Assembly (NCBI GenBank): GCA_903926385.1
Contig: CAIYIS010000045.1
Coordinates: 1-64,000 of the forward strand
Direction of reading: 5' to 3'
Source: an uncultured Bacteroidota bacterium
GTDB taxonomy: Bacteria > Bacteroidota > Bacteroidia > 2-12-FULL-35-15
Length of the DNA stretch: 64,000 nucleotides
Below, in pieces: positions 52,246 to 62,440 of this stretch. Numbering within the stretch: the first letter of the stretch is position 1; each line of letters begins with the position of its first letter. The position numbers and the translations under genes were made by a program. Below the pieces are notes generated by a model. The model searched no databases. It saw only the letters and a list, made by a program, of their open reading frames with translations, and was not told where the DNA came from.

Positions 52246-54597
52246 CTAATGCTGAATCACCACTTTTTTAATAAGTGTACCCGATTTAATGTTGCCGTCT
52301 TTATCGGTTTCAGATACTTTGCAGATATACATTCCCGGTCCTAAATTCTGAGTATTTAGGGTAAATGTAGAAGATGTAATTTTTTCGGAAGTGATAACCT
52401 GTCCCATCAGATTTACAATATCAATAGAATATCCGTAGGCAATATTGTCGTTATTCATTTTAAAAGTAAGGTTATTGTCGGCCGGATTTGGAAACACATT
52501 AAATGTCCAAGTAAACTTGGTACTGATGTCATTAATGCTGTTCAATGTTGAAGTGCCTATATAAAAAGTAACCCCGCCTTCGTAATTGCCGAGAGCCATA
52601 TCCAGCAGGCCGTCATTGTTTACATCCATTACACATGGTGCAGTACGCGTTCCCTGAAATATGCCCAGATATTGCTGGTCCTCCTGATTAAAAACTCCGT
52701 TCAGGTTTCCGTCAATATTATCATAAAGATGGACATGCCCGTCAACAGAGCCTACCAGCATTTTAGTAACACCTCCCTGTTTGAACACAGCCGGACAACT
52801 GTAACCAACATTGTAAGCTGGTGGACATACATTTACATTTCCAAATGAACTGGTGATTGAATCCAACAAGGGAATAGGTTCGGTACCTGTGCCCGTATGA
52901 TGCAAATACATCAACTTTCCGTTTTTGCTTCCTATTATCAAATCTTTTTTCCCATCACCATCCATATCTATAATTTGAGGAGCAGCCGAAAATCCGACAT
53001 CGATATTACGATTGAGGGTGTTTTGTAAATAATATTCCCTTAAAACAAATTGCGCTGTACTGCCAATGGGAGCAATGTTCTCGAAATAATGAATCCTACC
53101 TTGCTCCTCTCCAACTACCAAGTCGGCATCGCCATCTCCATCCAAATCTCCAAAAGCGGGAATCATATTATGATTGTCAAGAGCCAAATGCGTTAAACTA
53201 TCGATGATAAAACTCATCAGGTTGTAATCGCGTGTGACTAGGTCGTACATGGGGTGAGTAGCTGTTCCAATGTTATGGAATTGAGCGATTTGATAACCGT
53301 GATTGGTAGTATCAAAATAATTGTCGTTGGAAACAAACATATCTGGTAATCCATCTTGGTCGTAATCGAAAAAAGCAGGATAAGCCCCTTGTCCCACATC
53401 AATCATATTGTCTTGTAAAAAATTATGCTGTTGAAGTTGAAAAACAGTAATACTTGTGGTTCCTGTATTTTTATAATACCACACACTTTTAAAATTTTCG
53501 GCATTGCCATATCCTTCCGGACTTAAAATCAAATCGCTTACTCCGTCATTATTAACATCCACTTTATAACCGCAGGGCATTAATGTTAAATCTACCGGTG
53601 GGCTACCACCATTGTTGAACGGAAAGTTTAAATCATTACTTATAAAATGACTTTGTAAAGGAGTTCCGCCATTAGTTATCATATTCAAATTATTGTAGTA
53701 GATATTACCAATCAGTATATCTTTATCACCGTCACCATCCATATCCATACATAGTTCGCAATTGCCAGAGTGCCTGTCTGCAGATCGATCACTTTCCTCA
53801 TTGTGATTTACTGCTATACCTGGATTCAACACATTGTTGGCACAGGTATCGTCAATAATAAAAACATTCGAAGTGGGACTTTCGCTTCCAAAACCCCAAC
53901 CTCTGTTGCGCATCTGAAATTTTAAACTATCGCAACTTCCATAATTTTCCTCGCTCTGATTTTGATGATATTCCAGACAAGCACCATTTACTGCAAATGT
54001 AATAATGTCAATATCTCCATCGTTATCAATATCGGCAATAGCAGGAACATCAACCGAACTTACGTACAAGTTGCATTGAAACGAAGAGCCAGGACTGCAT
54101 GCTACCGTTGAAGGAGAATCGGGATTGTAAACCGAGTGAATGAGTGTATCCACTAGTTCGAACTGCAAACCAAACTGTGTAGTAGAAATATTTTTATATA
54201 CTTTAATTCCTCCCTGAGCATCCGAAAAACTAAAAATATCTTCTTTGTTGTCGCAGTTGTAATCCACAAGTAATGCCCAGTCATGTAAGTTAGGGAAAAA
54301 GTTTTCCCATTGCGGTGCATAAGTATAATCAGCTGCCCCGGGAGTTCCGTTATTAATAAATGTGCGTATTTTGTTTCCTGTGCGGTCGAAAATAAATAAA
54401 TCTTTTATTCCGTCTCCGTTCAAATCGATGTTAGAAGCTTGAATAAAATTAAGCCCTCCTGCCCAAGGGAATTTAATAACTACTCCGTTTAACTTTACCG
54501 GGATGCTATCATAACGGTGAAAAAAAGGTTGTGCTGCCGATGGAAGGGTACAAAGTAAAATACCGACTGCTATTAGTGAAAAAAGAATTCTTTTCAT
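52246..54597 (-). CDS. FG-GAP repeat protein with T9SS sorting domain
   Basis: A 783-residue secreted protein: signal peptide (about 1-22), then at least eight FG-GAP/VCBS-type calcium-binding repeats with D-x-(D/N)-x-D cores (DLNGDGIKDLFIFD, DIDNDGDIDII, DMDGDGDKDILIG, DYDQDGLPDMFVS, DLDGDGDADLVVG, DMDGDGKKDLIIG and others) forming a beta-propeller. The C-terminal type A T9SS sorting domain spans FNVFPNPADNNLTFKM to the end. It is probably a surface protein for adhesion or substrate contact. It is preceded on the minus strand by a TAGCTTTG element (54626-54619) and belongs to a group of three secreted-protein genes. Confidence 0.92.
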   Translation of the reverse strand: MKRILFSLIAVGILLCTLPSAAQPFFHRYDSIPVKLNGVVIKFPWAGGLNFIQASNIDLNGDGIKDLFIFDRTGNKIRTFINNGTPGAADYTYAPQWENFFPNLHDWALLVDYNCDNKEDIFSFSDAQGGIKVYKNISTTQFGLQFELVDTLIHSVYNPDSPSTVACSPGSSFQCNLYVSSVDVPAIADIDNDGDIDIITFAVNGACLEYHQNQSEENYGSCDSLKFQMRNRGWGFGSESPTSNVFIIDDTCANNVLNPGIAVNHNEESDRSADRHSGNCELCMDMDGDGDKDILIGNIYYNNLNMITNGGTPLQSHFISNDLNFPFNNGGSPPVDLTLMPCGYKVDVNNDGVSDLILSPEGYGNAENFKSVWYYKNTGTTSITVFQLQQHNFLQDNMIDVGQGAYPAFFDYDQDGLPDMFVSNDNYFDTTNHGYQIAQFHNIGTATHPMYDLVTRDYNLMSFIIDSLTHLALDNHNMIPAFGDLDGDGDADLVVGEEQGRIHYFENIAPIGSTAQFVLREYYLQNTLNRNIDVGFSAAPQIIDMDGDGKKDLIIGSKNGKLMYLHHTGTGTEPIPLLDSITSSFGNVNVCPPAYNVGYSCPAVFKQGGVTKMLVGSVDGHVHLYDNIDGNLNGVFNQEDQQYLGIFQGTRTAPCVMDVNNDGLLDMALGNYEGGVTFYIGTSTLNSINDISTKFTWTFNVFPNPADNNLTFKMNNDNIAYGYSIDIVNLMGQVITSEKITSSTFTLNTQNLGPGMYICKVSETDKDGNIKSGTLIKKVVIQH

Positions 54598-54693
54598 TGC
54601 TTATTCGAAATTGAACGACAAAGCTAATGAAAAGATTTGAACGAATTAATAATTGAATTCGGAATAACGAATAAAACAAAAAAAGTGACGGAA

Positions 54694-56973
54694 CTATTTA
54701 ATAACCTCTATTCGTTTATTGTCTTTACAATTTACATTGATATAATACACCCCGGCAGGAACCGAAGAAATGTCGAGACTGGTTGTACCACCCGAAAAGG
54801 TTTTGGTATAAACCGATTGTCCTAATGTGTTAAAAAGCTTAACGGTGTTTTCTTTCTCAGGCGAAGTCATTGTAACATTTACTATCGTATTGGCAGGGTT
54901 TGGAAAAGCATGAAACGAAGCATGGGCATCATCGTATTCATCTAAACCTAAAGTGCAATTGCTGGCTGCATAACTTGGAGATAAAAGCACACCAAAAGGC
55001 CCGGTGCCATTCGGACATCTTCCCATTGATATATCTGCCGTCTGCACTCCGTAAGAAATACTGTCGAGTACATTACCGGCTACATCACTTAGCATAATTC
55101 GCTCACCATTGATAGAAAGTTTAAAATTACAATGTACATTAGAAGTGGTTGTCATATTCTGATCAGCCCACACAATTAAATAGCCGTTTGCAGGAATAAC
55201 AACTGTTTCGGGGAAAGCATATTTGGTAGGATTACTGTAATTGTCACTCAAAAACAACCCGAATAAACTTAAAGGGTTGCTGGTTGTATTATATAATTCA
55301 ATCCAGTCTTCAGGATATCCGAACTCGTTCAAATGACCTGAAAGATTAAAGGCCAGATATTCGTTGATAACAATTTGTCCGGTTGTAGGAGCAACAGCAT
55401 TGGCCAGTAATTGGTAAAACTCATGCTCGGCACGTTCGGGTGAAAATATTCCTGCGGTAACGTTTTCGGCATAAATATAATATTGCATACGCACTGACGA
55501 CATATTTACAGTAGTTCCGTAAACACTGTCACCTGCCGCACCGTCATTGTGTAACCCGTCATCATACATCGTATCACGAACAAATTTATCTGTGTTTACA
55601 AATCGATATCCCAACATTACGGTGTTCGCATTACTAACATGTGCAGTAATTGTTACCGGTGAATTTAATGAAGGGGTAGCATTACTTGGAGTGATGGCAG
55701 TAATTACTGGAGGTGTTGCTGTAAATTCAGCAGTAGATTGTAAGTAAGTAACACGTGAACTCATCAGATTGGTTATACCCGGAACAGTGTAGCTTCCTAC
55801 AACTGTATTAGTAGTCATTCCTGTTTGAAATTGTGCATAAGAGTAAAAATTATTTGCATCTGATAAAGCTGCAGTATCTATTACACCTTGCAAATGTGCG
55901 GCACGTGTTTGGTAAAAATTTGAAACAAACATTTCATTCAATATTGTACGTTCGTGAGCTATGTACATTCGTTTGTACATCGGGTTACTCATCACATCTT
56001 TTATAACCGGCCAGTAAACATCTGTTGAGTGAAAAGTAGGGCTTAATTGCTGCATGTTGGCAACTGTTAAACTAGCCAAAGAAAACCCGCCACTACCCAG
56101 GAAAGGAAAGCCTCCGAATGACATATTCAAATCCCAAACGATAGGGTTAAATCGTAGTGTATTGTCCTTATATAAATAATAGTTCTGACAAAACGCTCCA
56201 AAATAACTATCCAGATTGACAAGAGAATTATCAAAAGAAAGCATCCACATCCAGCGGTCCATATCCATGGAAGAGCCTATACTTGAAGGGTAATTGGTAA
56301 CTGTATCGCAAAGAGCTACTAGTTCGTTCCAACCATAGTTTGATTTTAAATCGTAGTAGTTAAAATATCCGGTACTATCCAATCCGGTTTGATAACGAAG
56401 GTTACACTTTGTACTTACACTTGGGTTTACTGTTGGATTACATTTTATAAGTACATTATTATTGGAATAAAATTTTTCAGACAAAAAATTATTATCAATA
56501 CTTTCATCATTCGTATACACTCCTATATAAGCACCGTTAATATAGAGTTGTGCGAAATTGGCTCTCGGACAATCCATATAATTCTGAAGTATATCGTAGC
56601 TTAATACTTCTCGAATTAACGAAGGGTCAGAGAATCCATTGCTAAGTTTGATATTCGTTACCCCCTGATACTGGTTATTTTTATATTGGTTCAGTGAAAT
56701 GTGAATTGGGTTCTTTAGATAAGTAGAATCATAAGAACTATTGCCCTTATAACGCACACCCACGCTGTCGAATAGTACACCATTTACTTTTACCCACTGC
56801 GCCATTATATAACCTCCCGTACCGTATTTGGCCGTGTCTAGTTGGTAATCCCAATCTGGCTGAGTAAAACTAATTTCTATTTTTTGTATGGTGTCCACAT
56901 TGTAAAAAGTGGTTTGTGAAAAACAAACAGTACTAATCAGTATGAACGAAAGAATAAATAAATGTTTTCTCAT
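54694..56973 (-). CDS. Secreted CotH/lamin-tail protein with T9SS sorting domain
   Basis: A 759-residue secreted protein. After a signal peptide (MRKHLFILSFILISTVCFSQ) it has a CotH kinase-like domain (about 25-390), with VRYKGNSSYDSTYLKNPIHIS, KLSNGFSDPSLIREVL and the YIGVYTNDESIDNNF segment. It then has Ig-like regions, a lamin-tail domain (GQIVINEYLAFNLSGHLNE, YPEDWIELYNTTSNPLSLFG), and a C-terminal T9SS type A domain (HAFPNPANTIVNVTM...). CotH kinases phosphorylate spore-coat or other secreted proteins. The ATG at 56973 gives the typical signal peptide; six earlier residues are less likely. Confidence 0.9.
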   Translation of the reverse strand: MRKHLFILSFILISTVCFSQTTFYNVDTIQKIEISFTQPDWDYQLDTAKYGTGGYIMAQWVKVNGVLFDSVGVRYKGNSSYDSTYLKNPIHISLNQYKNNQYQGVTNIKLSNGFSDPSLIREVLSYDILQNYMDCPRANFAQLYINGAYIGVYTNDESIDNNFLSEKFYSNNNVLIKCNPTVNPSVSTKCNLRYQTGLDSTGYFNYYDLKSNYGWNELVALCDTVTNYPSSIGSSMDMDRWMWMLSFDNSLVNLDSYFGAFCQNYYLYKDNTLRFNPIVWDLNMSFGGFPFLGSGGFSLASLTVANMQQLSPTFHSTDVYWPVIKDVMSNPMYKRMYIAHERTILNEMFVSNFYQTRAAHLQGVIDTAALSDANNFYSYAQFQTGMTTNTVVGSYTVPGITNLMSSRVTYLQSTAEFTATPPVITAITPSNATPSLNSPVTITAHVSNANTVMLGYRFVNTDKFVRDTMYDDGLHNDGAAGDSVYGTTVNMSSVRMQYYIYAENVTAGIFSPERAEHEFYQLLANAVAPTTGQIVINEYLAFNLSGHLNEFGYPEDWIELYNTTSNPLSLFGLFLSDNYSNPTKYAFPETVVIPANGYLIVWADQNMTTTSNVHCNFKLSINGERIMLSDVAGNVLDSISYGVQTADISMGRCPNGTGPFGVLLSPSYAASNCTLGLDEYDDAHASFHAFPNPANTIVNVTMTSPEKENTVKLFNTLGQSVYTKTFSGGTTSLDISSVPAGVYYINVNCKDNKRIEVIK

Positions 56974-57027
56974 AAGAAAGCCGCCTACCAACTCCCCTCA
57001 CTAATGCAGGGGCGTAAGAGAAATGTT

Positions 57028-58026
57028 TTATTGAATGATAAGTTTATGATTAGAGTAATTATTATTTCTGTCCATACAGTTTACTGAGTAAACACCAGGA
57101 GACAAATTTCCTTTTTCTATTCGCAAGGAAGAGTTAATGTTTTTGTAAGTTCTTAATGTACGTCCCGAAATATCAGTAATATTAACTGTGTATTCAGCAG
57201 GGGAATTAAAGTTCAAAGTTGTGTAATCAACAGCCGGATTGGGCGACAGAACAACATTGTTATTGTTTTTAGTTTCCGAAACTCCTAGTACCGTACAATC
57301 GAGACACCAGGAATAACAAACCACATCCAGCATAGTATCTTGAGTGACCAGTATATTCCTGTTTCCAGAGCCATCTGCACAAGTTCCGGTAATGGTTTCC
57401 ATATCACCCGATGTGTTTCCGTTGAGGTATCGATAAGAATAATTTAGAGTATTAGTATCCACATAGGCAATGTATTCATACACCATTCCATCAAAACTGT
57501 AAAGTTGTGTTTGGTTGGCACTCCAAGCCTGAAAATCTCCTGCCACATGAGCTCCTGAAGGATTTAACGCTTGAGCCTGCATATCCACTCTGAAACGTAG
57601 CAATCGCTGACCGAAAGGTGCTGTTCCTCCATAAGGGATGATACCTGCAAAAGTGGTATCATTTGCCAAAGAGTCGATATATAACCAACGGTTATCATCA
57701 AAATTATAGAGTACTCGAGATGGCACAGGCACGAACTCTGCATCGTAGCCCATGTTGCCATTAAAAAAACGGAACTCATACGCCCTGAATGCGGGAATAT
57801 CTACCACAACACTATAAACATTTGTGTCGGCAACATCCTGAACCATTAATGTAGTTCCCGAATCCCAGTCGAGAGGAAAACCTGCAAGCACTTGAAAATC
57901 GCCTGCTACGTGAATGCCTGTTATATTTTTTACAATCCCCGTCATGTTCACGGCAAACTTTACTTTTTTAGCAAATCCGATTTGAGCAATGGAGCAAATT
58001 AAAATTATAGATAAAAGTTTTTTCAT
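57028..58026 (-). CDS. Secreted protein with two CBM/E-set-like repeats and T9SS sorting domain
   Basis: A 332-residue secreted protein with a signal peptide (about 1-19), two similar beta-domain repeats that share the motif HVAGDFQ (about 41-47 and 164-170) with following W residues, as in carbohydrate-binding E-set or CBM48-like domains, and a C-terminal T9SS type A domain (VVLSPNPAVDYTTLNF...). The domain assignment is by pattern only. A TATATTTG element lies upstream on the minus strand (58111-58104). It is the first gene of the three secreted-protein genes, with 54 bases to the next. Confidence 0.8.
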   Translation of the reverse strand: MKKLLSIILICSIAQIGFAKKVKFAVNMTGIVKNITGIHVAGDFQVLAGFPLDWDSGTTLMVQDVADTNVYSVVVDIPAFRAYEFRFFNGNMGYDAEFVPVPSRVLYNFDDNRWLYIDSLANDTTFAGIIPYGGTAPFGQRLLRFRVDMQAQALNPSGAHVAGDFQAWSANQTQLYSFDGMVYEYIAYVDTNTLNYSYRYLNGNTSGDMETITGTCADGSGNRNILVTQDTMLDVVCYSWCLDCTVLGVSETKNNNNVVLSPNPAVDYTTLNFNSPAEYTVNITDISGRTLRTYKNINSSLRIEKGNLSPGVYSVNCMDRNNNYSNHKLIIQ

Positions 58027-58240
58027 AGTATTAATTAGAAATTAAGTTTGTCATTATTCCTCTTTCAACATCAGAATTACTTGCTGAAAAATTGTTAACG
58101 TTACAAATATAAAATTAATGTTAAGAACATGTTGTGAAATACGACAAATGAAATTTATGATGCGAAGAAGGGAGTAGAATGAAAAATAAACTACGAATAG
58201 ATATAAATCACTTACTTTTGGGGCAAAATAATCTAAGATA

Positions 58241-58729
58241 ATGATAAAACAGGAATTAAGAATAGCCTATACCGACATTGAAAACGAAAACGAACTGAAC
58301 GCGGAAGACAGAGGCCTGCTTCAAAAAGCAAGAGAAACATGCGATCAAGCCTATGCTCCGTATTCTAATTTTCATGTAGGTGCTGCATTGTTATTAGAAA
58401 ATGGTATAATAGTCTGCGGCAACAATCAGGAAAATGCTGCTTTCCCATCGGGTTTATGTGCTGAACGTGTAGCTGTTTTTGCAGCAGGAGCCAATTACCC
58501 AGGGGTGAAAATCAAAACAATTGCCATAACTTGTAAGTCAGAATCATTTCCGGTAAACGAACCTTTGTCGCCTTGCGGGGCTTGTCGGCAATCGATGAGC
58601 GAATATGAGATTAGATACAAATCAAACATCAGAATCTTACTTCAGGGTGAAACCGGAAAAATAAGAATGATGAACAGTATAGCAGATTTGCTCCCGTTCA
58701 TGTTTGTAGCAGAAGATTTGAAGAAATAA
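58241..58729 (+). CDS. cdd: Cytidine deaminase
   Basis: A 162-residue zinc enzyme that deaminates cytidine and deoxycytidine to uridine. Zinc ligands Cys73 (FPSGLCAERVAVF with Glu75 as the proton shuttle), Cys112 and Cys115 (SPCGACRQ) are present; APYSNFHVGAALL (39-51) binds the substrate. It is a tetrameric-type small cytidine deaminase. A -7 element tacttttg (58213-58220) precedes it. Confidence 0.95.
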   Translation: MIKQELRIAYTDIENENELNAEDRGLLQKARETCDQAYAPYSNFHVGAALLLENGIIVCGNNQENAAFPSGLCAERVAVFAAGANYPGVKIKTIAITCKSESFPVNEPLSPCGACRQSMSEYEIRYKSNIRILLQGETGKIRMMNSIADLLPFMFVAEDLKK

Positions 58730-58815
58730 GGATAACCCAAATGAAGGGTATTCTAAAGGTAATAAAACGAGGTATTGATATTTTATAGTAAATTTGCCGA
58801 CTCAAAAAAAAGACA

Positions 58816-59859
58816 ATGGACAAGGTTGTAGTGAAAAATAAGAAAGTTGCTTCTGCAGGTGTAAAATCTACAAGTAAATTCAGTAAGGAAACATACATGA
58901 AATGGTATGAGTCGATGCTGTTGATGCGTAGGTTTGAAGAAAAAACCGGCCAACTCTATATTCAACAAAAAATACGTGGCTTCTGCCATTTATATATAGG
59001 ACAGGAAGCACTGGTGGCTGGCTCAGAATCTGTGCTTAAAAAAGATGACCGTGTGATAACAGCTTACCGTTGCCATGCACATCCTATTGGGAGAGGTTTA
59101 CATCCGAAATACATCATGGCCGAAATGTTTGCAAAAGTGACAGGATGCAGTAAAGGAAAAGGTGGTTCGATGCACATGTTTTCTAAAGAGTTTAATTTTT
59201 TCGGAGGACATGGTATTGTTGGAGCACAAATTCCTTTAGGGGCAGGTATTGCATTTGCTGATAAATATAATAACAACGATAATGTGACACTTTGTTACAT
59301 GGGCGATGGAGCAGTTCGTCAGGGTGCATTACACGAAGCTTTTAATATGGCGATGTTGTGGAAATTACCGGTTATATTTATTATTGAAAATAATAATTAT
59401 GCAATGGGTACTTCGGTGGAACGTACATCTAACGTTCATGATTTATATAAAATAGGATTGGCGTATGATATGCCTTCTGAAGCGGTGGATGGAATGACTT
59501 GCGAAGCAGTGCATGAAGCAATAGAAGTGGCTGTGGCTCGTGCACGAAAAGGGGATGGTCCAACTCTGCTCGAAATGAAAACCTACCGATTTAAGGGGCA
59601 TTCGATGAGTGATGCACAAACTTACAGAACGAAAGATGAAGTAAAAGAATATCAGGCTCAAGACCCAATAGAAAAAGTACTTGCTACCATTAAAGAAAAG
59701 AAATGGGCAAGCGAAAGCGATATAGAAGCAATCGAAAAACGAACAGAAGACTTAGTGGCAGAGTGTGTGAAATTTGCTGAAGAATCACCTTTCCCCACTC
59801 CTGATGAACTCTTCAAAGATGTATACGCACAATCCGATTATCCATATATTTTAGAATAA
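58816..59859 (+). CDS. pdhA: Pyruvate dehydrogenase E1 alpha subunit
   Basis: A 347-residue thiamine diphosphate enzyme subunit. Motifs: RRFEEKTGQLYIQQKIRGFCH, GGSMHMFSKEFNFFGGHGIVGAQIP, and the TPP-binding GDGAVRQGALHEAFNMAMLW ending in NNNYAMGTS. E1 beta (pdhB) is not adjacent; E2 (pdhC) follows 39 bases later. A TAnnTTTG element (taaatttg, 58789-58796) precedes the gene. In Bacteroidota pdhB is commonly elsewhere. Confidence 0.95.
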   Translation: MDKVVVKNKKVASAGVKSTSKFSKETYMKWYESMLLMRRFEEKTGQLYIQQKIRGFCHLYIGQEALVAGSESVLKKDDRVITAYRCHAHPIGRGLHPKYIMAEMFAKVTGCSKGKGGSMHMFSKEFNFFGGHGIVGAQIPLGAGIAFADKYNNNDNVTLCYMGDGAVRQGALHEAFNMAMLWKLPVIFIIENNNYAMGTSVERTSNVHDLYKIGLAYDMPSEAVDGMTCEAVHEAIEVAVARARKGDGPTLLEMKTYRFKGHSMSDAQTYRTKDEVKEYQAQDPIEKVLATIKEKKWASESDIEAIEKRTEDLVAECVKFAEESPFPTPDELFKDVYAQSDYPYILE

Positions 59860-59898
59860 ACTTAAAACCCAACCAATCATAATATATAATTTCTAAAC

Positions 59899-61164
59899 AT
59901 GGCTGAAATAGTAAGAATGCCCAAACTTAGTGACACGATGACCGATGGAGTGGTAGCGCAGTGGCACAAAAAAGTGGGTGATAAAGTAAAATCAGGTGAA
60001 TTGCTTGCAGATATTGAAACTGACAAAGCCACCATGGAATTTGAATCTTTTCAGAACGGAACATTGTTATACATAGGTGCCGAAAAAGGAAAGAGCGTGC
60101 CTGTTGATTCTATTATTGCAATTTTAGGAAATGCAGGAGAAGATGTAACAGCACTTATTGCCGAGGAAGCTAAAAAAGGAAGTGCGGTAAAAGAGGAGGT
60201 GAAAGCAGAACCTATAAAAGAAATTGTTCAGGAAAAACCTGCTCCAAAAGAAGAAATCAATCAATCAAAAGAATCACCAATCATCAATTACCAATCGCCA
60301 ATCACCACAGATGGTCGCTTTAAAATTTCACCGCTTGCCAAAAAACTGGCAGACGACAAAGGAATTAATGTGGACAGAATGAAGGGAAGCGGAGATTCGG
60401 GTAGAATAATTAAACGCGATATTGACAATTACAAATCGGGCGGAAACGGAATGCCTGCTTTTGTGGGAACAGAAAGTTTTACTGAAGAACCTGTATCGCA
60501 AATGCGCAAAACCATTGCCAGAAGACTTGCTGAAAGTAAATTCTCGGCTCCTCATTTCTATTTAGTAATGGAGATTGATATGGACGAAGCGCTGAAAGCA
60601 CGCACCGCAATTAACACTGTGGCCGGACTGAAAATTTCGGTGAACGATATGGTGATTAAAGCTGTGGCAGCTAGTTTGCGCAAACATCCTAAAATTAATT
60701 CTTCATGGTTAGGCGATAAAATTAGGTATAACGACCATATTCATATTGGTGTGGCGGTAGCGGTAGAAGAAGGATTACTGGTTCCGGTGGTTCGTTTTGC
60801 TGACGGAAAAACATTAACACAGATAGCCACCGAGGTGAGAAACTTTGTGGTAAAAGCCAAAGAAAAGAAACTGCAACCAAGCGATTGGGAAGGTAATACC
60901 TTCACTATCTCTAACCTTGGAATGTTTGGAATAGAAGAGTTCACAGCTATTATTAATCCGCCTGATGCCTGCATTCTGGCAGTTGGAGGCATTAAGGAAA
61001 CACCTGTGGTAAAGAACGGACAAATAGTTCCGGGCAATGTGATGAAAGTAACTTTATCGTGCGACCACAGAGTGGTGGATGGAGTGCTGGGGTCGGAATT
61101 TCTTCAAACATTAAAACATAATTTAGAAAATCCTGTATTGATGTTAGGTGCATATTCCATCTAA
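59899..61164 (+). CDS. pdhC: Pyruvate dehydrogenase E2 (dihydrolipoamide acetyltransferase)
   Basis: A 421-residue E2 with one lipoyl domain (lipoyl Lys43 in IETDKATM), a linker, an E1/E3-binding domain (FKISPLAKKLADDKGINVDR, about 136-155) and the acyltransferase domain ending with CDHRVVDGVLGSEFL (DHRxxDG). The linker at 60258-60305 is encoded by a run rich in aatcacc/aattacc units that resembles Bacteroidota simple-sequence repeats, which may be a repeat insertion tolerated in the flexible linker. A strong terminator follows. Confidence 0.94.
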   Translation: MAEIVRMPKLSDTMTDGVVAQWHKKVGDKVKSGELLADIETDKATMEFESFQNGTLLYIGAEKGKSVPVDSIIAILGNAGEDVTALIAEEAKKGSAVKEEVKAEPIKEIVQEKPAPKEEINQSKESPIINYQSPITTDGRFKISPLAKKLADDKGINVDRMKGSGDSGRIIKRDIDNYKSGGNGMPAFVGTESFTEEPVSQMRKTIARRLAESKFSAPHFYLVMEIDMDEALKARTAINTVAGLKISVNDMVIKAVAASLRKHPKINSSWLGDKIRYNDHIHIGVAVAVEEGLLVPVVRFADGKTLTQIATEVRNFVVKAKEKKLQPSDWEGNTFTISNLGMFGIEEFTAIINPPDACILAVGGIKETPVVKNGQIVPGNVMKVTLSCDHRVVDGVLGSEFLQTLKHNLENPVLMLGAYSI

Positions 61165-61180
61165 ACGGTTACATCTTATA

Positions 61181-61219
61181 ACATAAAAAAAGCCTTGCTT
61201 AGCAAGGCTTTTTTTATGT
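61181..61219. terminator. Bidirectional terminator
   Basis: acataaaaaaagccttgct (61181-61199) and agcaaggctttttttatgt (61201-61219) are exact inverse complements with a single-base centre. It ends pdhC on the plus strand, and its A/T-run serves the minus-strand gene ending at 61214. Confidence 0.9.
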
Positions 61220-62413
61220 CTGATTGTTTAGTTCCTGTGCCAGATAATATCCCATACTGAAACAAGCTTGCAATAAGTATCCTCCGGTAGGTGCATCCCA
61301 GTCGAGCATTTCGCCAATACAATAATTATGTTTCAAGTTTTTGAATTGAAATGTATGGTCCACTTCGCTAAGCGATATTCCCCCTATAGTAGAGATGGCT
61401 TCATCAATTGGTGCCAATCCAACAATGGTAATCGGAAGGTTTTTAATTTTTGAAGCAAGTAATTCGAGCGAAGTAAATTCTTCTTTTGTAATCATTGATT
61501 TTAAAAGCGCCACCTGAAGTTCATTCAAATTCAAATTATCTTCCAGCAGTTTCGTAACTGATTTATTTCCCCGATTAGAAAGTTTATTTCGAATCTCTTC
61601 TTCTGTAAAAGCAGGTTTCAAATCCATGTAAATAATTGCCTTTTCTGCCTGTCTTAATTGCTTTCTTATTGCTCCCGAAAGTGCATAAACAGCCCCTCCT
61701 TCCATTCCGAATTGAGTAATTACACATTCTCCTTTTCGTTCGGCAGTGTCGCTTTTCATCGCAATATTTTTAATGGATTTACCTTCGGCTTTTAACAGAA
61801 ATTCTTTGTTCCAGTTAATTTGTACAGCACAATTAGAAGGCATAAACGGAATGGTTTTAATTCCTTTTTGTTCGAAATAAGATAACCAGCTGCCTTCACT
61901 ACCTGTAATTTTCCAACTGCCACCTCCCAAAGCAAACACAGTGATATCGGGCTTTACATGTATCTGTTCAGAATTGTGTTCTAAAATAAGTTCACCCTCA
62001 CTGCTCCATCCTTGCCAGGTATGTTGTGTTTCTATTATCACTTTGTTTTGTTTCAAAACAGCGAGTATTGCATTCAGCACATCAATTGGTTTTATCCCAT
62101 TTAAAGGAAAAACCCGTTTGCTGCTGCCAATGTATGTTTCGATACCAATACTTTTCAGCCAGTTTCTCAAATCAGTATTGGTAAACGACAGCATACTTTT
62201 TTCGATAAAGGAGGAAGGAGAATAGCGGGAAATAAATTGTCCCACCTCTTCGGAATGCGTTAGGTTAAAACCCCCATCACCGGCCACCAGCAATTTGCGG
62301 CCCGGGGCTGCGTTCTTTTCGTAAATTGTAATTGAATAAAGAGAAGAGTTGAGATGGGCCGCTAACAGTAACGCTCCGGCCCCTCCTCCTATAATTGCAA
62401 TTGATTTTTTCAT
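61214..62413 (-). CDS. BaiN/HI0933-family NAD(P)/FAD-dependent oxidoreductase
   Basis: A 399-residue flavoprotein of the HI0933/BaiN family. The FAD-binding N-terminal motif is KKSIAIIGGGAGALLLAAHL with YEKNAAPGRKLLVAGDGGFNLTH, and the C-terminal region has LAPIDEAISTIGGISLSEVD and MLDWDAPTGGYLLQACFSMG. Function is uncertain (possible role in steroid-like or other substrate oxidation). The frame extends to a TTG at 62440; ATG 62413 (MKKSIAIIGGG) is the better start. It overlaps the terminator at 61181-61219 at its 3' end. Confidence 0.9.
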   Translation of the reverse strand: MKKSIAIIGGGAGALLLAAHLNSSLYSITIYEKNAAPGRKLLVAGDGGFNLTHSEEVGQFISRYSPSSFIEKSMLSFTNTDLRNWLKSIGIETYIGSSKRVFPLNGIKPIDVLNAILAVLKQNKVIIETQHTWQGWSSEGELILEHNSEQIHVKPDITVFALGGGSWKITGSEGSWLSYFEQKGIKTIPFMPSNCAVQINWNKEFLLKAEGKSIKNIAMKSDTAERKGECVITQFGMEGGAVYALSGAIRKQLRQAEKAIIYMDLKPAFTEEEIRNKLSNRGNKSVTKLLEDNLNLNELQVALLKSMITKEEFTSLELLASKIKNLPITIVGLAPIDEAISTIGGISLSEVDHTFQFKNLKHNYCIGEMLDWDAPTGGYLLQACFSMGYYLAQELNNQT

Positions 62414-62440
62414 GCTATTTGTTTTCCTAATCTGGTGCAA

